Shown here piece by piece: positions 1 through 10,624 of a stretch of DNA of 64,000 bases (positions are counted from its first letter, which is position 1; the number at the start of each line of letters is the position of its first letter). A model generated the notes under the pieces. The model was not told where the DNA came from. It saw only the letters and a program-made list of their open reading frames with translations, and searched no databases. Position numbers and translations under genes: made by a program. Source of the DNA: Fusarium oxysporum f. sp. lycopersici 4287 (lineage: Eukaryota; Ascomycota; Sordariomycetes; Hypocreales; Nectriaceae); assembly GCF_000149955.1 (NCBI RefSeq), contig NC_030988.1, forward strand, positions 1,636,109 through 1,700,108, given 5' to 3'.

Positions 1-848
1 TCAGTTCCGCCGGCTCGCTTCGATCGGGAACCTCACGACGACGACCACCGCCTCCGTAACCGTGGTTATGGTCATCATCTTCGCCGTTGCCGTTGCCGCT
101 GTCGTTGTCGTCGATATGACCGTCGATATGACCATCGGTACTGTCAATACCGCGAACAGCATGATCCGCGCAAGCGTCGAGGCGTGCTTCCCTTCGGATT
201 CTTGTCTCGGTCTCTCCGGGGCCGGCATTGTCACGACCCCGGCGTCGGGTCACCCTCGGCGCTGGACTGGCTGGAACGTCCCGGGTACTCTCACCATCGT
301 CTTCGGCTTCGGATTCGCCGTCGCCGGCGACGATGATTTGCGGCTGGGTCGGCGAGGCGCCAGACCCTGATGAGCCATCGCCCTGACGACCTCTGCTGCG
401 AAGACTGAGCACACGGGGTGATGGCTTCGGCGCTGGTTTGGTGACCCGGCACGGCTTCGTATTGGCCGCCTGCTTCCGTTGTCTCGCTGGCCTCAGAACA
501 AGCTCGCCATTAGACACAACCTGCCTCCGCCAAATATCGTGAATCTGTAACCACCATCCCGGTCAGCGACTCGCCCAATCGGCTTCTTCAGGCTCCATGC
601 TTCTGCGCTTCTGAACCTACCACGTCGTTCGTGTTTTCCGGCAGCGATTCCCCGTCTGGGGTGTACACTGAGCCGTCCCAGAATCCATGGATCTTGTTGT
701 AGAACGCAAGCACGGCGATCGTACCGCAGTCTTTGCCAAACTGATAGTTCTTCTTGATCGCCGTCATGCCTCTCTTGCGCATGGTCTGGCTCACCCATCC
801 TCGATCTTCTGGGTGGGGGGACCTGGAACGAGTCTTCCGAGGCGCCAT
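1..848 (-). CDS. MADS-box-like protein, 3' end beyond the window
   Basis: The ATG is at 848 on the minus strand. Exon 1 (848-621) ends in phase 0 at a GTAGGT donor. A 100-bp intron (521-620) closes with GGCAG, and exon 2 (520 to 1) stays open to the window edge. Residues about 18-70 look like a degenerate MADS (SRF-type) box: a basic start with MRKRG, a Lys-rich helix, a G-x-D turn, then a hydrophobic strand and an H-x-x-W motif. Exon 2 is low complexity and acidic, rich in Gly, Asp and Asn, as in the disordered tail of a regulator. The same RKRG...G-D...H-x-x-W layout recurs in the gene at 12988-14130. The likely role is DNA binding in the nucleus. Family assignment is by eye, and the truncated end prevents a length check. 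Confidence 0.5.
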
Positions 849-3501
849 GTCTGCCTCTTCAGCCGGAAAGGAAGCAGAGACGAAACAGTATCGTCTTGGT
901 CTCGATGTTGTTCCAAGATATGGAAGCTGTGTATATATCGAACGTACACTATCTTTTGAACGAACGGCGGAATTAAGTGGATGAATCGTCCTGTCCCGAA
1001 CCGGACTCGCGACTCTCTTGCAGCACAGAACGACCCATTTCGCCCGCTATGCTTTCTTGCCAGGCCAATGTCTTGATTCGAGTTCATTTTCGGCCTTCTT
1101 TCGTCGTCGAGCCATTGCCGAACTTTCCAGACTTGCCATGCCAAGGACTGTTGGTCGGTCGTCGTGCAGCGGAACGGGTCATGTCGGTGTTACTCCATGG
1201 TCGTTGCAAAAATCCTCATTCAATCTGGGTCCAATTTCAACCTCTCCATCGCGTACCAGAGTGTCGGGACGAAAGCAACGTCAAGATAGGTCGAAAAGAT
1301 GAAGCGAGGGAGATGGATGAGGAATATGAGACGCAAACCCATGAAAGAGGTGGGTCAAGTGTCTGCTAAAGCCAACACCTCTTTCGAATCCCTGGTTGTG
1401 GATCCAATCTCACGATGCCGTTGTCGATCGTGTTCTTCAACGTCCTATTTCCGCCTTCCGCTCTTCCGTATATTGCTTGCGCCCACCTATTGCAGTCCCG
1501 CTCAGCGCCAAGGTTACATCGGCAGTTGCGATCGACGTGCTCTGCATTGAACCCACATCACGTGGCACAATAACTGCCAAAACGGACTTTTAACCGATCT
1601 AGTGGCCGGGCCCTTGAGCTCTTGGCGGCGGCACATTTCTGCCGCTGTTGGATACTAGCTAGTGTAGGGTAGGTAACCTGTAGTTTCGTTGCTGTCCAAT
1701 GGTCAAGTCCGATGCGCTACTGGATGTTCTACAGTTCAATGTATAGTATAGTGCATAGGCATTTTCCTCCTTGCGACAACATTCTCTTTATTTCTAAGAT
1801 AGTTGTGTCTTGGAGGTACATATATCTACCTTTTAGACAGATATATCGTCCACTTTAGGTGGCAGAATTGGCCGATAAGCCTACTCCTAGCCGCAAAGGA
1901 GATGTACCTAGAAAGTATATGCGAGCATAAGCACTAGTCCCAATGTAGTTGCGTTCAATGCGAGTCAGCCTTACAGTGACCTTCTACAAGCCGTAAACCC
2001 AAGCATAATGATTGGTTATTGGGGCTTACTGCAGTTTGCAAGTCCGTTGTGAGGTAGGAAAAATCGCATGCTCAAACTGTAGTTGCCAGCAGCAATGACT
2101 GTTTTTGAGAACTGTGTGTGCGGTAGAGATTCCATTACACCTCGTTCTATTTCGACTTTTCCGTCTTTCTTGCTGGGTGACTGTTTTTAGGATGTCGCTC
2201 GGCTCCGCCGCGATGCAGGTAAAGTCCCGACCTGAGTAGCGAAAACGGCTTCTTGATCCACTTTACTTTTGGAGCTGTCACTGATCAGAGGAGCGGAAAA
2301 TTGACGCGGCGGAAGCGGACGTTGTCGCTCGGAGACTAAGCACCATTGCACTGATGATCTAGGGCGTTTATGGCACAGCGTAGCGCCCTATTTTCAGGTG
2401 GCGTTTGGTTTAGTGTCGACGCGAAGGCCCTGACTCACGCACCGTTGAAGGAAGCTTTACTCTTAGAGCAGAAGAAACTCTTGCGGGGACCTCGTTTCAT
2501 TGGATCGCGTAAAATAACTTGCGAAATGACTCCGCATGCTAAAGTGATTCCGGTTCCCCGGTTCCCCCGGTCTCCGGCTTTCCCTCCCCTCTTTTTGTTT
2601 CTTTCTTTCTTTATTTTTTTATTATTTTTTTATTATGTTTATTGTCGCTCCCTTTCTTTAGTTTCGTAATATCCCTGTCTGCGTCTGTGCTTTCCTGCTT
2701 GTCTATCTATCCACCTTCATGCTTTCATGGCTCGATGATGTGCTTCACGTGAATCATGAATGAACTGCATGTCGCCCCCACATTGCGGGATATCATGTGA
2801 AATACAGAGAAGCTAAAATTTGACACTGACTAGCGACCGAGGTCGAACGAAGCGAGGCGCTGAAGAACTGGTGCCGGACCACGTAGATCGTCTAGGTTAG
2901 ACTGAAGCTAGGCAAGTTATCCGGAATGACAGCACGCGCACTAGCACAGGGGTATCATGGCTGTCAGAATCTGTGTCAACAAGCAAAATCAAGCGGCCCC
3001 GATGCTGACCTAAGAATGGCCTGGGCGGGGAGATAACGAAACCGTTGCTGGCTCTATACGGGCTTGTCAGCTGTCGCTCGCTGGTGGAACACTTGATTTG
3101 CGGAGTTAATGATGAACTCCACTGGAGAAGGGCAGGAAGGCTCGTATTCGCCGTGATAGGACATCACCACAAGAACAGTAAAACAACGACAAGAGTGACC
3201 AGCCATCGACTTGACAATACACCAAGGACTATCTCGCGTTAATTGTGTGATAGAATGATACGGTCTCAAAGAACCTCGAATTCTGATACCTTCTAGAAAA
3301 TCAACTAACTTGGGGTAGGAGAGGTGTCAAGACGTTGTCGTAGGTTACCAAACATCGCGTGCCTCCTCGTCTCCACTTGGCGTTGGGTTTTGTCTTCCCT
3401 TACAGTACCTTGAGCTTTATTTTAACCTTCATAACCTCTCGATTCATGGTGTCAACGCTGGACAAGGTATCACACGTTTATTCTGGTGTCAGAATGGCCT
3501 G
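849..3501. other. Gene-poor stretch
   Basis: No convincing gene was found. Open frames between 977 and 1593 are short, overlap in several frames and lack splice support. Positions 1755-2090 hold a dispersed repeat (separate entry). A T-rich tract lies near 2590-2640. The rest looks like ordinary non-coding DNA with transposon scars. Confidence 0.5.
1755..2090 (+). repeat. Dispersed degenerate repeat, copy 1
   Basis: This stretch resembles 62228-62590 in the same orientation. Shared blocks include the opening TTTTCCTCCTTGC-ACAACATTCTCTTT, a central GCC-ATAAGCC segment with AAGAGATRTAC, and a final block with CAAGTCYGTTGTG followed by a GGAAAAAT-like run and CTCAAA. Identity is patchy, with indels. 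No coding frame is shared, so it is probably an old non-autonomous transposon or an untranslated region of a duplicated gene. Confidence 0.55.
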
Positions 3502-3648
3502 TACAGCAGCAAACAAATGTATTGATTGATTGTTGCCAAGCTTTCTCTCGTTCGGCGTATTCCATTCCGCAGAGTTACGTAAAGCATATAGCTAGATTAC
3601 TAACGCAGTTGTTTTCTGAGGCCGTAGATCATGCCTTATCCTGCGACA
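3502..3648 (+). mobile_element. Remnant of hAT non-coding 5' region
   Basis: The segment matches the left non-coding part of the hAT element (45289-45400). Shared text runs from CAGCAGCAAA through a TATTCCAT-CCGCA block to a long stretch AAAGCATATAGCTAGATTACTAA, then again at a CCTGCGACA block. The remnant has about 36 extra bases between the last two blocks. No transposase sequence accompanies it, so it is either a deletion derivative or a decayed related copy. Confidence 0.65.
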
Positions 3649-4870
3649 CATATCAATCGGCATTGTAGCGCGCCCTCCTACACCAGCGTGAAAGAATCCG
3701 GAGGGTTTTATTTTTTTTTATTTTTTATTTATTTACTTATATTTACTTATATCTATTTATATTTTGTCATCGTTATTCTTACCTGCCCTCTCGGTCCTGG
3801 GCCGTTGTGAGCCGTTGGTTGAGTCTATCAAAGATCGGGGGTTCTAGTACATCCTGCTGTTTTAGCATGCTGATAGCCAAGTCTCTTTTGGCGGTGATTG
3901 GGTAATGGATGGGTCCATGCCGCTTGACAACGTGGGATGACATGCTTAAACTGTGCGCGTTGCCTTGTGCAGTAGTTTCCAAGCCAAAATTGGATTTAGA
4001 AAACGCACTTGGCTTCAACCGCCCCCGCCAGTTTTGGTTGACGTTGTACATGTGGGGTCAAGCCAGGCGGGCCGGAAGTGAATTGCGGCCCCAAGATCTG
4101 CAACGAAACGAGTCAGCAGAATAGGATGGCCCCGAAAGCTTTCAGCATTACCTGTGCGCGTCCGAAGATTTTCGGAGCCGCTTCCACCGTTGAGAAATGG
4201 GGTAGTTAATTGTATTTGTCAAAGCGCCATTGCCCTATGTTATCCACTACGGTAACATGCTGCTTGCTGCATGCAGCAACATCCCAACATTGAGATGAGA
4301 GATTAGGTCCATAGAAGGTGGATGCCAGTAAGTCCGCTACCACACATGCGCTAGGAGTGAGCGGACGAGTCCCCCGAAATTGTTGTTCTTCAACCTCAAC
4401 AGCCATACCAGACGCAGCTGCGATTTTCCGCTAACGAAGCAAGCGATCAGCTTGTCGTCCCAGGGCGGACGGACAAAATGTCCGATTTCAGAAAAAAAAA
4501 AAAAAAAAAGAAAAAAAAAAAGAGAGAGAGCGCGAGTACCTAGGTCTAGAAAGTACGCTTTGGTAGCACCTGCGAAATGACGCCAAAGTCTGGACGGTGC
4601 CAAACGGTGCTAACTTGTAGGACAGTAGGCAAGCGTGGAAAACGGACGGGTGCATCGCGACTGTATATTGTCGATTTCTGGATGGCTTCAACAAAAACGA
4701 TCAAAGTCCAAAAGGGGCATGTTGCTGAGGTCTTTCGGAAGGTACACAATATTTGTGAAAGGTTACAGTATCTTCCTCCCACGATGGCTGGGTACTTACT
4801 CGACCCGTCGGCCGCCCAACAGGAGGGCTGCAGCTGCCTGCGCTGAACCAGACTGTCGGTAACAGCCATT
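3649..4870. other. Gene-poor stretch with A- and T-rich tracts
   Basis: No gene is supported. A T-rich low-complexity tract lies at 3708-3770. An A-rich tract followed by an AG run lies at 4491-4530 and creates spurious Lys- or Phe-rich open frames on the two strands. Confidence 0.5.
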
Positions 4871-4877
4871 CCCTACA

Positions 4878-4884
4878 TATAAAG
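4878..4884 (+). promoter_or_regulatory. TATA box candidate of the 5075 gene
   Basis: TATAAAG lies about 190 bp upstream of the ATG at 5075, with a pyrimidine-rich leader (4960-5070) between them, as is common in fungal promoters. This is a motif match only. Confidence 0.4.
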
Positions 4885-5074
4885 CTGCGTTGAAGGGAAG
4901 AACTGGACGCTGATACATTCATCGCTGCACCTGCACGGTAAGCTCTGGCACAGTCCCTCAGTCACTCGATCAGTCTCCTTACCGGCCAGCTCTTGCTTTC
5001 CCCATCTATCTCTACTCCTTCTGTCATTCTTTTTTATACAAGTGCCTTGATCTATTCTATCTAATTTTCTTTCT

Positions 5075-6310
5075 ATGGAGTCTTCACAGCCCAGACCATC
5101 GCAAGCCTATATCCAGTCGCGCCGTCCAGTGCTAGCACCGCAGCCGGCTCAGCGTATTGCTAGGAGGGCCACCCGGTGCAGGCCTAAACGGGCTGCTCGT
5201 AAGGCGCTTCAGGATGTCCGATCTAGTTCACTGGGGAGCTATCGGCGGCCGGTCGATCACATTCGGCAAAGTCGAATGATGCCAGTTCGTGATCGTATGT
5301 ATGATCGGCAGCCTCAGCTTGTCGCTACTCCCGAGGACGAGCAAGATGACGAGATGGTTTACCATGATGAAGAGTTTGTCCTATTTCTGTCTTCCCCCCA
5401 TCCCTTCCCCCTTCCCTCTTACCCTCTCTCTTTGACCCTTTTTACTTTCTCTCTCTTTTTTTTCCATTCGTTCCGCCTTTATTCTCTTCAATGTCACTGT
5501 ACTTGTTCTCATCCCATCTATATTTGCCTTCTTCCACACTGTTTGACGTAATCCTTCGTTTTGCTCGCCTTGCCACGTCAATCACACGGACCACGCAAAC
5601 GAAGTTAGACTGACAAAAAGTACAGACCTAGCTACGATGAAGAATTTGGAGACCCGCAAGAGCCGCAAGAGCCGCAAGACGACGACCGTTATGTTCTGGA
5701 AGCCCTAATAAACCAGCAGTGAGTCAGCCTTACACCATTGCACCACTTTGAAGCTGACACCTTAGCTCTACCGCAGATCGAAAGCAACCTTGACACTGTG
5801 AGTCGGCGTATCTGTCGAGCCTTTTTTTTCTTTTCTTTTCTTTCTTCTTCATTTTCTATCGTTCTTCCTTGGCTAATCCTTGTTCCAAAGCATTAATAAA
5901 ATTAGAACAGAGTTTCTTGAAAACATGAAGCAAATGAGAACAGAGTCTTCTGAAAGCATGAAGCAAACGAGAAAAGAGTTTTTGGAAGCCTTGAAGCAAA
6001 TTAGAACAGAGTACGTTTTAGTCCTAACCTGATCACTAGGGATTTCTTCTCTCTCTTTTCTGTTCCTTTTACCCTTTGTAGCATTTCTTCTTCCTAATTT
6101 CCCTCTAGTATAGCTAACAGGATCTACAGCAACAATCAATTACCGCAACGGATAAGTGAGACCATAGTACGCGCGATTAGTGGCCAGACCAACCTCCATG
6201 CACAGGGAGCCACAGGCCGAGGTGCTCCTTTGCAGATGGGATTGGACTCTACCGTGGACCCTTCCAATCTGATGAGCAATACCAGAGGAACCGAAATAAA
6301 CGGCTCGTAA
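5075..6310 (+). CDS. Hypothetical coiled-coil protein, five exons
   Basis: The exon model is 5075-5373, 5626-5718, 5777-5797, 5891-6010 and 6109-6310. Every junction has GT-AG ends and keeps frame, giving 244 aa. The N-terminal 60 residues are basic and rich in Arg and Pro. Two acidic segments follow, the second with a repeated PQE triplet around residues 108-115. Exon 4 encodes three near-repeats of about 12 residues built around I/M-R-T-E or K-E-F-L-E followed by M/L-K-Q, forming an amphipathic coiled coil. The tail is polar. No known catalytic motif is visible. Intron 1 is long for this region (252 bp) and pyrimidine-rich. Coiled-coil neighbours at 6883 and 8185 suggest a local set of structural or regulatory proteins. 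Function unknown. Confidence 0.6.
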
Positions 6311-6882
6311 AGGCAAAGTTCCGAAGGCGATTCTCAGGTCTAGCTGGACGCACTGGGAATGGATATCTACACATATTTATGTATACATATGTATCTATAC
6401 ATGCATGGAGAGACGAAATGGTACCATGTTACGACGGGGGGATAAGTTTAATGACATGGCTCAACATACAAATATTATACCGAGTCACGTTTCAGTTCGT
6501 AAAGACAATTGGATGGTGATGCAATAATAACATGGTGAATCTCTAAGCTGCAAAGCAAAGTTACAACCGCTTTTTGCTGGGCCGGACAGAGACGGAATGC
6601 AGACCTCGGTCCCCTCATGACGACCTCCTAGGGCAGGCCCAAACTAAAACAATATCGATGCTAGGCGAATGGAGCATTTTGCCAGCTGGGGAGAAAAGCA
6701 AGAGTTTTCTTATCAAAAGCTAAGTTAGATTGAATAGGTCGCGCGGGTAGAGACGGATACGTAGGCTGTATTCAATGATCACGCCGGCAGGAAGCGCCGG
6801 TATGTACGTTTATACGTTGCAGGCGGTTACTGTACCGGGAAAACAATAAAAAGCAATCTCTGTCCACTCAATTCAAATGTAG
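6311..6882. other. Intergenic, convergent gene ends
   Basis: This is the space between the 3' ends of two convergent genes. It is AT-rich, with runs of ATGTATACATATG-like text near 6370-6400. No coding frame is supported. Confidence 0.5.
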
Positions 6883-7395
6883 CTAACAGTAGGATGCTAA
6901 ATAAGCCAGGGCTTCTGATTCGGCGCATCGCTGCATCACTTCCAAATCGTCTTGAATGATCCCTCGTCTGCCATCATCATCTGTCACGCCGGCCGCAAAC
7001 GATGTACTGTCGCCGTCTTGATTCGATTCAAGTCTCAGGTTCGGTGGTGTGTTCAGAGGTGAGCTGCAGGTCTGTTGCCGAAACTGATGCTCCATGAACT
7101 GTGGCGGCGATTCCGTCGCGGACACCGTCTCAGTTGACTGCCCTTGAAGTACTCTCTCTAGCAAGGTCACATGCTCCTCTCCTAAGCGGATGAGCCACTG
7201 TTGCCATTTCAACGTAGCCTCTTTCTGATCGACTAAGGCCTGGAGAAACTCGTACTGTGGGCGCAATCTTTCATTTTCCAGCGTAAGAAGATGGCTCCTC
7301 TCTTGTAAGAAATGGAGTAGCTGCTCAACCGTCATTGCGTGCGGTGGCGCAACGCGCGGTGGCGAAGGAACGCTAGGGAGCGAGCTGCTTCCCAT
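6883..7395 (-). CDS. Hypothetical coiled-coil protein
   Basis: The first ATG of the frame lies at 7395, and the frame upstream of it has no ATG. The product is 170 aa from a single exon. A Ser/Pro-rich head of about 20 residues precedes a coiled coil at roughly residues 22-85, with leucines spaced in heptads, the pattern LLHFLQERS then ENERLR, and a WQQWL segment. The tail is polar and ends with a short helix. Length and layout resemble the coiled-coil module at 60143-60457. No enzymatic motif is visible. The divergent upstream stretch to 8184 holds no other gene. Confidence 0.5.
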   Translation of the reverse strand: MGSSSLPSVPSPPRVAPPHAMTVEQLLHFLQERSHLLTLENERLRPQYEFLQALVDQKEATLKWQQWLIRLGEEHVTLLERVLQGQSTETVSATESPPQFMEHQFRQQTCSSPLNTPPNLRLESNQDGDSTSFAAGVTDDDGRRGIIQDDLEVMQRCAESEALAYLASYC

Positions 7396-8184
7396 TGGAT
7401 CGCTGGCTGGCGGACGAGAAAGATAGAAGCGGAAAAAAACTAACAAAGTCAGTTCGGTTCAAGGCACTGACGTTGAAGGTCAAGAGACGGTATAAATATT
7501 CATCCCCGCGCGCAATGAATGTGATATGTAGTCGACTTCTACCCAGGAGTCCATTTACGTACTCGACTTCTCTGTCTCATGTGAACGGCTGCTTTCTTCT
7601 GTTGAGCGCGAACTCGAATTGCCAGGCTCTCCGAAAAGTTAGGTGCTGTCGAGGGTAGTGGCAAGATTGACTTGACTCGGAGATGTAAGCAATGGTCCTT
7701 TCTCACTCATTCCACGAAACTTGAGGGCGTGACAATAGCAGCACAATAGCAGCGGATATGTTTTTTAGTGTGAATTCGAAACTGGACGGCCTTTTGAGGC
7801 TCCCTCTCCATTGTAGCTCCAAACCTGCCCTTACCTCTACGAAAACATTGACGTTGATTGTGATGATGGACTGTAGGGTACTTTCCACTATCCTGCACTA
7901 AACGAAGTTCTACTGATGAGTATCTATACGCTTAACATCGCTACTACGTTGTATTCCCCTTACTACTGTTCCATTCGGAGGTTATATTCCATAGGAATGC
8001 TCTCTGATTACTGATGAGGCAGCACCATAAAGAACGTAATTCTGGAAGAAAAAAGAAATAGCAAAACGAACAAAGAAAGGGAGAGGTGATGGATTTCGAA
8101 ACGAGACCTTATCTAGGCGATTATCAGTACAGTACAGTATTGACATAGAGTGCTATCTTGATATGACGCATACAAGTCTGGTCT
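7396..8184. other. Intergenic
   Basis: No supported gene. A short run of GTACAGTACAGTA lies near 8125-8140, related in sequence to the longer GTACA microsatellite at 63690. It holds the promoter side of the 7395 gene and the 3' side of the 8185 gene. Confidence 0.5.
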
Positions 8185-9522
8185 TTATCCATCACCATTA
8201 GGATGCTGAGTGGTTCGAAGGTTTATCTGCTGCTGGAGTAAGCCCCTGAGTCTATTCTCCTCCGCGCTATACTCGTGCAAAAGATTCCGGACCTCGTGAA
8301 CGTGGTGTTTTATTGTACGTACAAATCGGACGACTGCCTCGTTGGCCAGTCTCCTGTAGTACATGCGCTCATAATGAAGCATGGCGAGGCGTTGCCTTAA
8401 TTTAGCCTTCGTCGACGCAGTATCACAACCAGGGGAAGGCTGAGATTGCTGATGAGCTATTCGAAGAGGTTCTACATAAGGCCAGCTTTGACCTTGATCC
8501 TCCTTGCTCTTTCCCGTGTTCAAACTTCCTCGATTCATGGATGGGCTGTTCAGTGAATTGAAATCTCTGCCACCTGCCTGTGTAGCGGAACGAGGTATAT
8601 GATCACTTATTCTATAGTCTGGCTCCATCGAGTCTGGCTCGTATCTCGAACTTAGATCCGAATCCCGTAGTCTTGACTCTGATCTATTGTCAATGTTGCC
8701 GGCGTGATATTTGGCATCTAAGCTGTAGGCTAAATCGATACCTGAGCCCAAGATTTCTGGATCTGTTTCCACCTTGATAACATCCTCAATGTACTGTCGC
8801 CAGTCGGTATTCAATTGCTCAATCAAGAGGTTTGCCTCCGTGACAACCGATCGGAGCGCGGAAGCCAATTGTCGTATCTGAGAAACTAAACGCAGCAGCA
8901 CCCGATAAACGAGCTTTCTATTCAATGAGATTGATTGTCTCATCATCCCATTTTCTCTTATGAGATTAATCTCCAACTTCTCGAGCATAGACTTCGACAT
9001 TAGGTGTGGAGTCGGCGGTAATGGACGGTTTCTTGCACCTTGACCCCAGGAAGACACCAAATTTACCTGAGGGTCCTGTGCATCAGCGAAACCGCCAATT
9101 TGAGCCTCACGCTGGTTGGGGCTCGAGAGAGGGTCAGTATGCGGGCGTTGGCGCCTGAACGCTTGCGAGATGCTACTCCCCATTTCGCTGCCGTGCAAGG
9201 TAGCTGTGTTACCATAGAGCAGAGCGTCAGGGATTTTGGATAGACAAGACTGGATCGAGGATTTAAGAGATACTAGTACATCGTTAGCCAGTGTAGCAAA
9301 GTACTTATCCTCATGACGCAGGCTCCCGTTCTCTCGGTTGAGTTCTACGATCCTTCTTCGAAGCGACACCTGATCGTCACCTCGATTCACATAAGTGATG
9401 GAACTGTGGGAAACGCTGGTTCTACCCCCAAGCTGCTGCACTTGATGATCTACTCTACGAGAAATTTGCGCGACTTCATTGTTGTAGTTGGGACAAGACC
9501 CGTATCTGACATGTTCCTTCAT
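8185..9522 (-). CDS. Hypothetical protein with three coiled-coil modules
   Basis: The ATG chosen is at 9522, because the frame above it opens only with non-ATG codons. The product is 445 aa without introns. Three related helical modules recur, at about residues 53-95, 178-222 and 374-416. Each starts L-R/E-x-R/L-I/L-x-x-L, has an E-N-G or E-R-x turn, and ends in a run of hydrophobic residues spaced as I-x-x-x-L. Serine- and Pro-rich linkers separate them, including RPLPPTP, an SH3-ligand-like run. No catalytic motif is seen. A similar single module forms most of the 60143-60457 product. The function is unknown; a scaffold or oligomerisation role is an inference from coiled-coil content only. 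Confidence 0.6.
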   Translation of the reverse strand: MKEHVRYGSCPNYNNEVAQISRRVDHQVQQLGGRTSVSHSSITYVNRGDDQVSLRRRIVELNRENGSLRHEDKYFATLANDVLVSLKSSIQSCLSKIPDALLYGNTATLHGSEMGSSISQAFRRQRPHTDPLSSPNQREAQIGGFADAQDPQVNLVSSWGQGARNRPLPPTPHLMSKSMLEKLEINLIRENGMMRQSISLNRKLVYRVLLRLVSQIRQLASALRSVVTEANLLIEQLNTDWRQYIEDVIKVETDPEILGSGIDLAYSLDAKYHAGNIDNRSESRLRDSDLSSRYEPDSMEPDYRISDHIPRSATQAGGRDFNSLNSPSMNRGSLNTGKSKEDQGQSWPYVEPLRIAHQQSQPSPGCDTASTKAKLRQRLAMLHYERMYYRRLANEAVVRFVRTIKHHVHEVRNLLHEYSAEENRLRGLLQQQINLRTTQHPNGDG

Positions 9523-10238
9523 TGATAGTCGAAGCAGGACCTGGGGGAAGATACTTGAGGTCAGGAGCAAGTATCAACGCTCTTTCGCGCCTAAACACAA
9601 AAACAAACGCCATTATGAGAGAAGTCATCTATTTTATATTATTTGAAACCACAGCTTATTGGCTCTTGGTGTACAATTCAGCATGAAACAACGTTGCAAA
9701 ATCGCCTATTGGATTATTTGCCAATTTCGAGTGATGTGGATGGATTATGCGTGTTTGTACGGTACCATCGTAAATATCTGACTTCCCATCCAAGAATGGC
9801 TGCTCTTCTTAGTTGACTTCGGGATTCACAAGGTCATCCTTATATTTCACGCATGGTGCATGTTGTAAGTGATACAGCATTAGCTGTTCGCAGCACCGAT
9901 GATATGTTGATCCTTCCTGTTCGATAAGGTTCTGCACGCTAGTCTTCCTATCTTAAAAGCTTAGTGGACAAGTTGGTGGGCGGCTCACAATTTTCAACAA
10001 TTCTGTCATGAACTATTTCGTTTCTAGCCAGCAAATTTGTGATGCATAGAGTTCAAAATTTAAATATCAGATATGATAAGCTTTGGTAATGAATTTTATG
10101 CTGTATTGGTAACTTTGATGCTGTAATCTGGTACATATCATAAACCTTCCTCTTTGGAATTGATATTTAAAGCGCGAGCACGAGTCACGCCTGGTGTACC
10201 TTCCTGGACTCTCTGAACGTCAAGTCTAATTGCCACAT
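9523..10238. other. Divergent promoter region
   Basis: This AT-rich stretch separates the minus-strand gene at 8185-9522 from a plus-strand candidate at 10239. GATATTTAAAG near 10161 could serve as a TATA element for the latter. No open frame of note. Confidence 0.4.
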
Positions 10239-10535
10239 ATGGCTCTACCCAACCCCACTGTTCGTGACTGGAAAGGTGACAAGCACAAGGTAATGTGTGT
10301 ACTGTACTTGATATGGCTCAATAACGAACACTATAGGCTAAGTGACAGTAGTGTCAGAATCCAAAAATTTCTAATGGAACTGCAGTTACGTGCAGTGGTG
10401 GATTTGATGCGCCATGTAATCGGCTGGCCCAGGACCGTGGCGCGTCATAGTGTCTTTGGTGCTGAACAGAGCGCAGACCTAGTAACTGCCGATAAATCTA
10501 TATTCCTTCCCAGTTCGCATTTAGTTCTCACGTGA
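10239..10535 (+). CDS. Small hypothetical protein, possible Myb/SANT-like
   Basis: The ATG at 10239 opens a 98-aa frame. The first 50 residues (W-K-G-D-K-H-K-V-M-C-V-L-Y-x-I-W) have the tryptophan plus buried-hydrophobic spacing of small fungal HTH or SANT-like modules, and the text reads like real protein. A TATTTAAAG motif lies about 75 bp upstream. The C-terminal half is less convincing, so splicing is possible. It is convergent with the gene at 10625-11960. The family was not firmly recognised. Confidence 0.35.
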   Translation: MALPNPTVRDWKGDKHKVMCVLYLIWLNNEHYRLSDSSVRIQKFLMELQLRAVVDLMRHVIGWPRTVARHSVFGAEQSADLVTADKSIFLPSSHLVLT

Positions 10536-10624
10536 TAGTAGATGGACTGGGTCGTAAAACGCTTTTCAATATTACTCCTCGTTTGAGCTTACAGACGCTA
10601 TATCGTTTCCACGGCACACCGAAG

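Noticed and set aside
1..336. Plus-strand Arg/His-rich open frame
   Set aside because: Composition comes from the antisense of a Gly/Asp-rich coding exon; the minus-strand model has a start codon, an intron and a domain.
4488..4694. Phe-rich or Lys-rich frames at the A-rich tract
   Set aside because: They arise from translation of low-complexity A/AG runs and have no other support.
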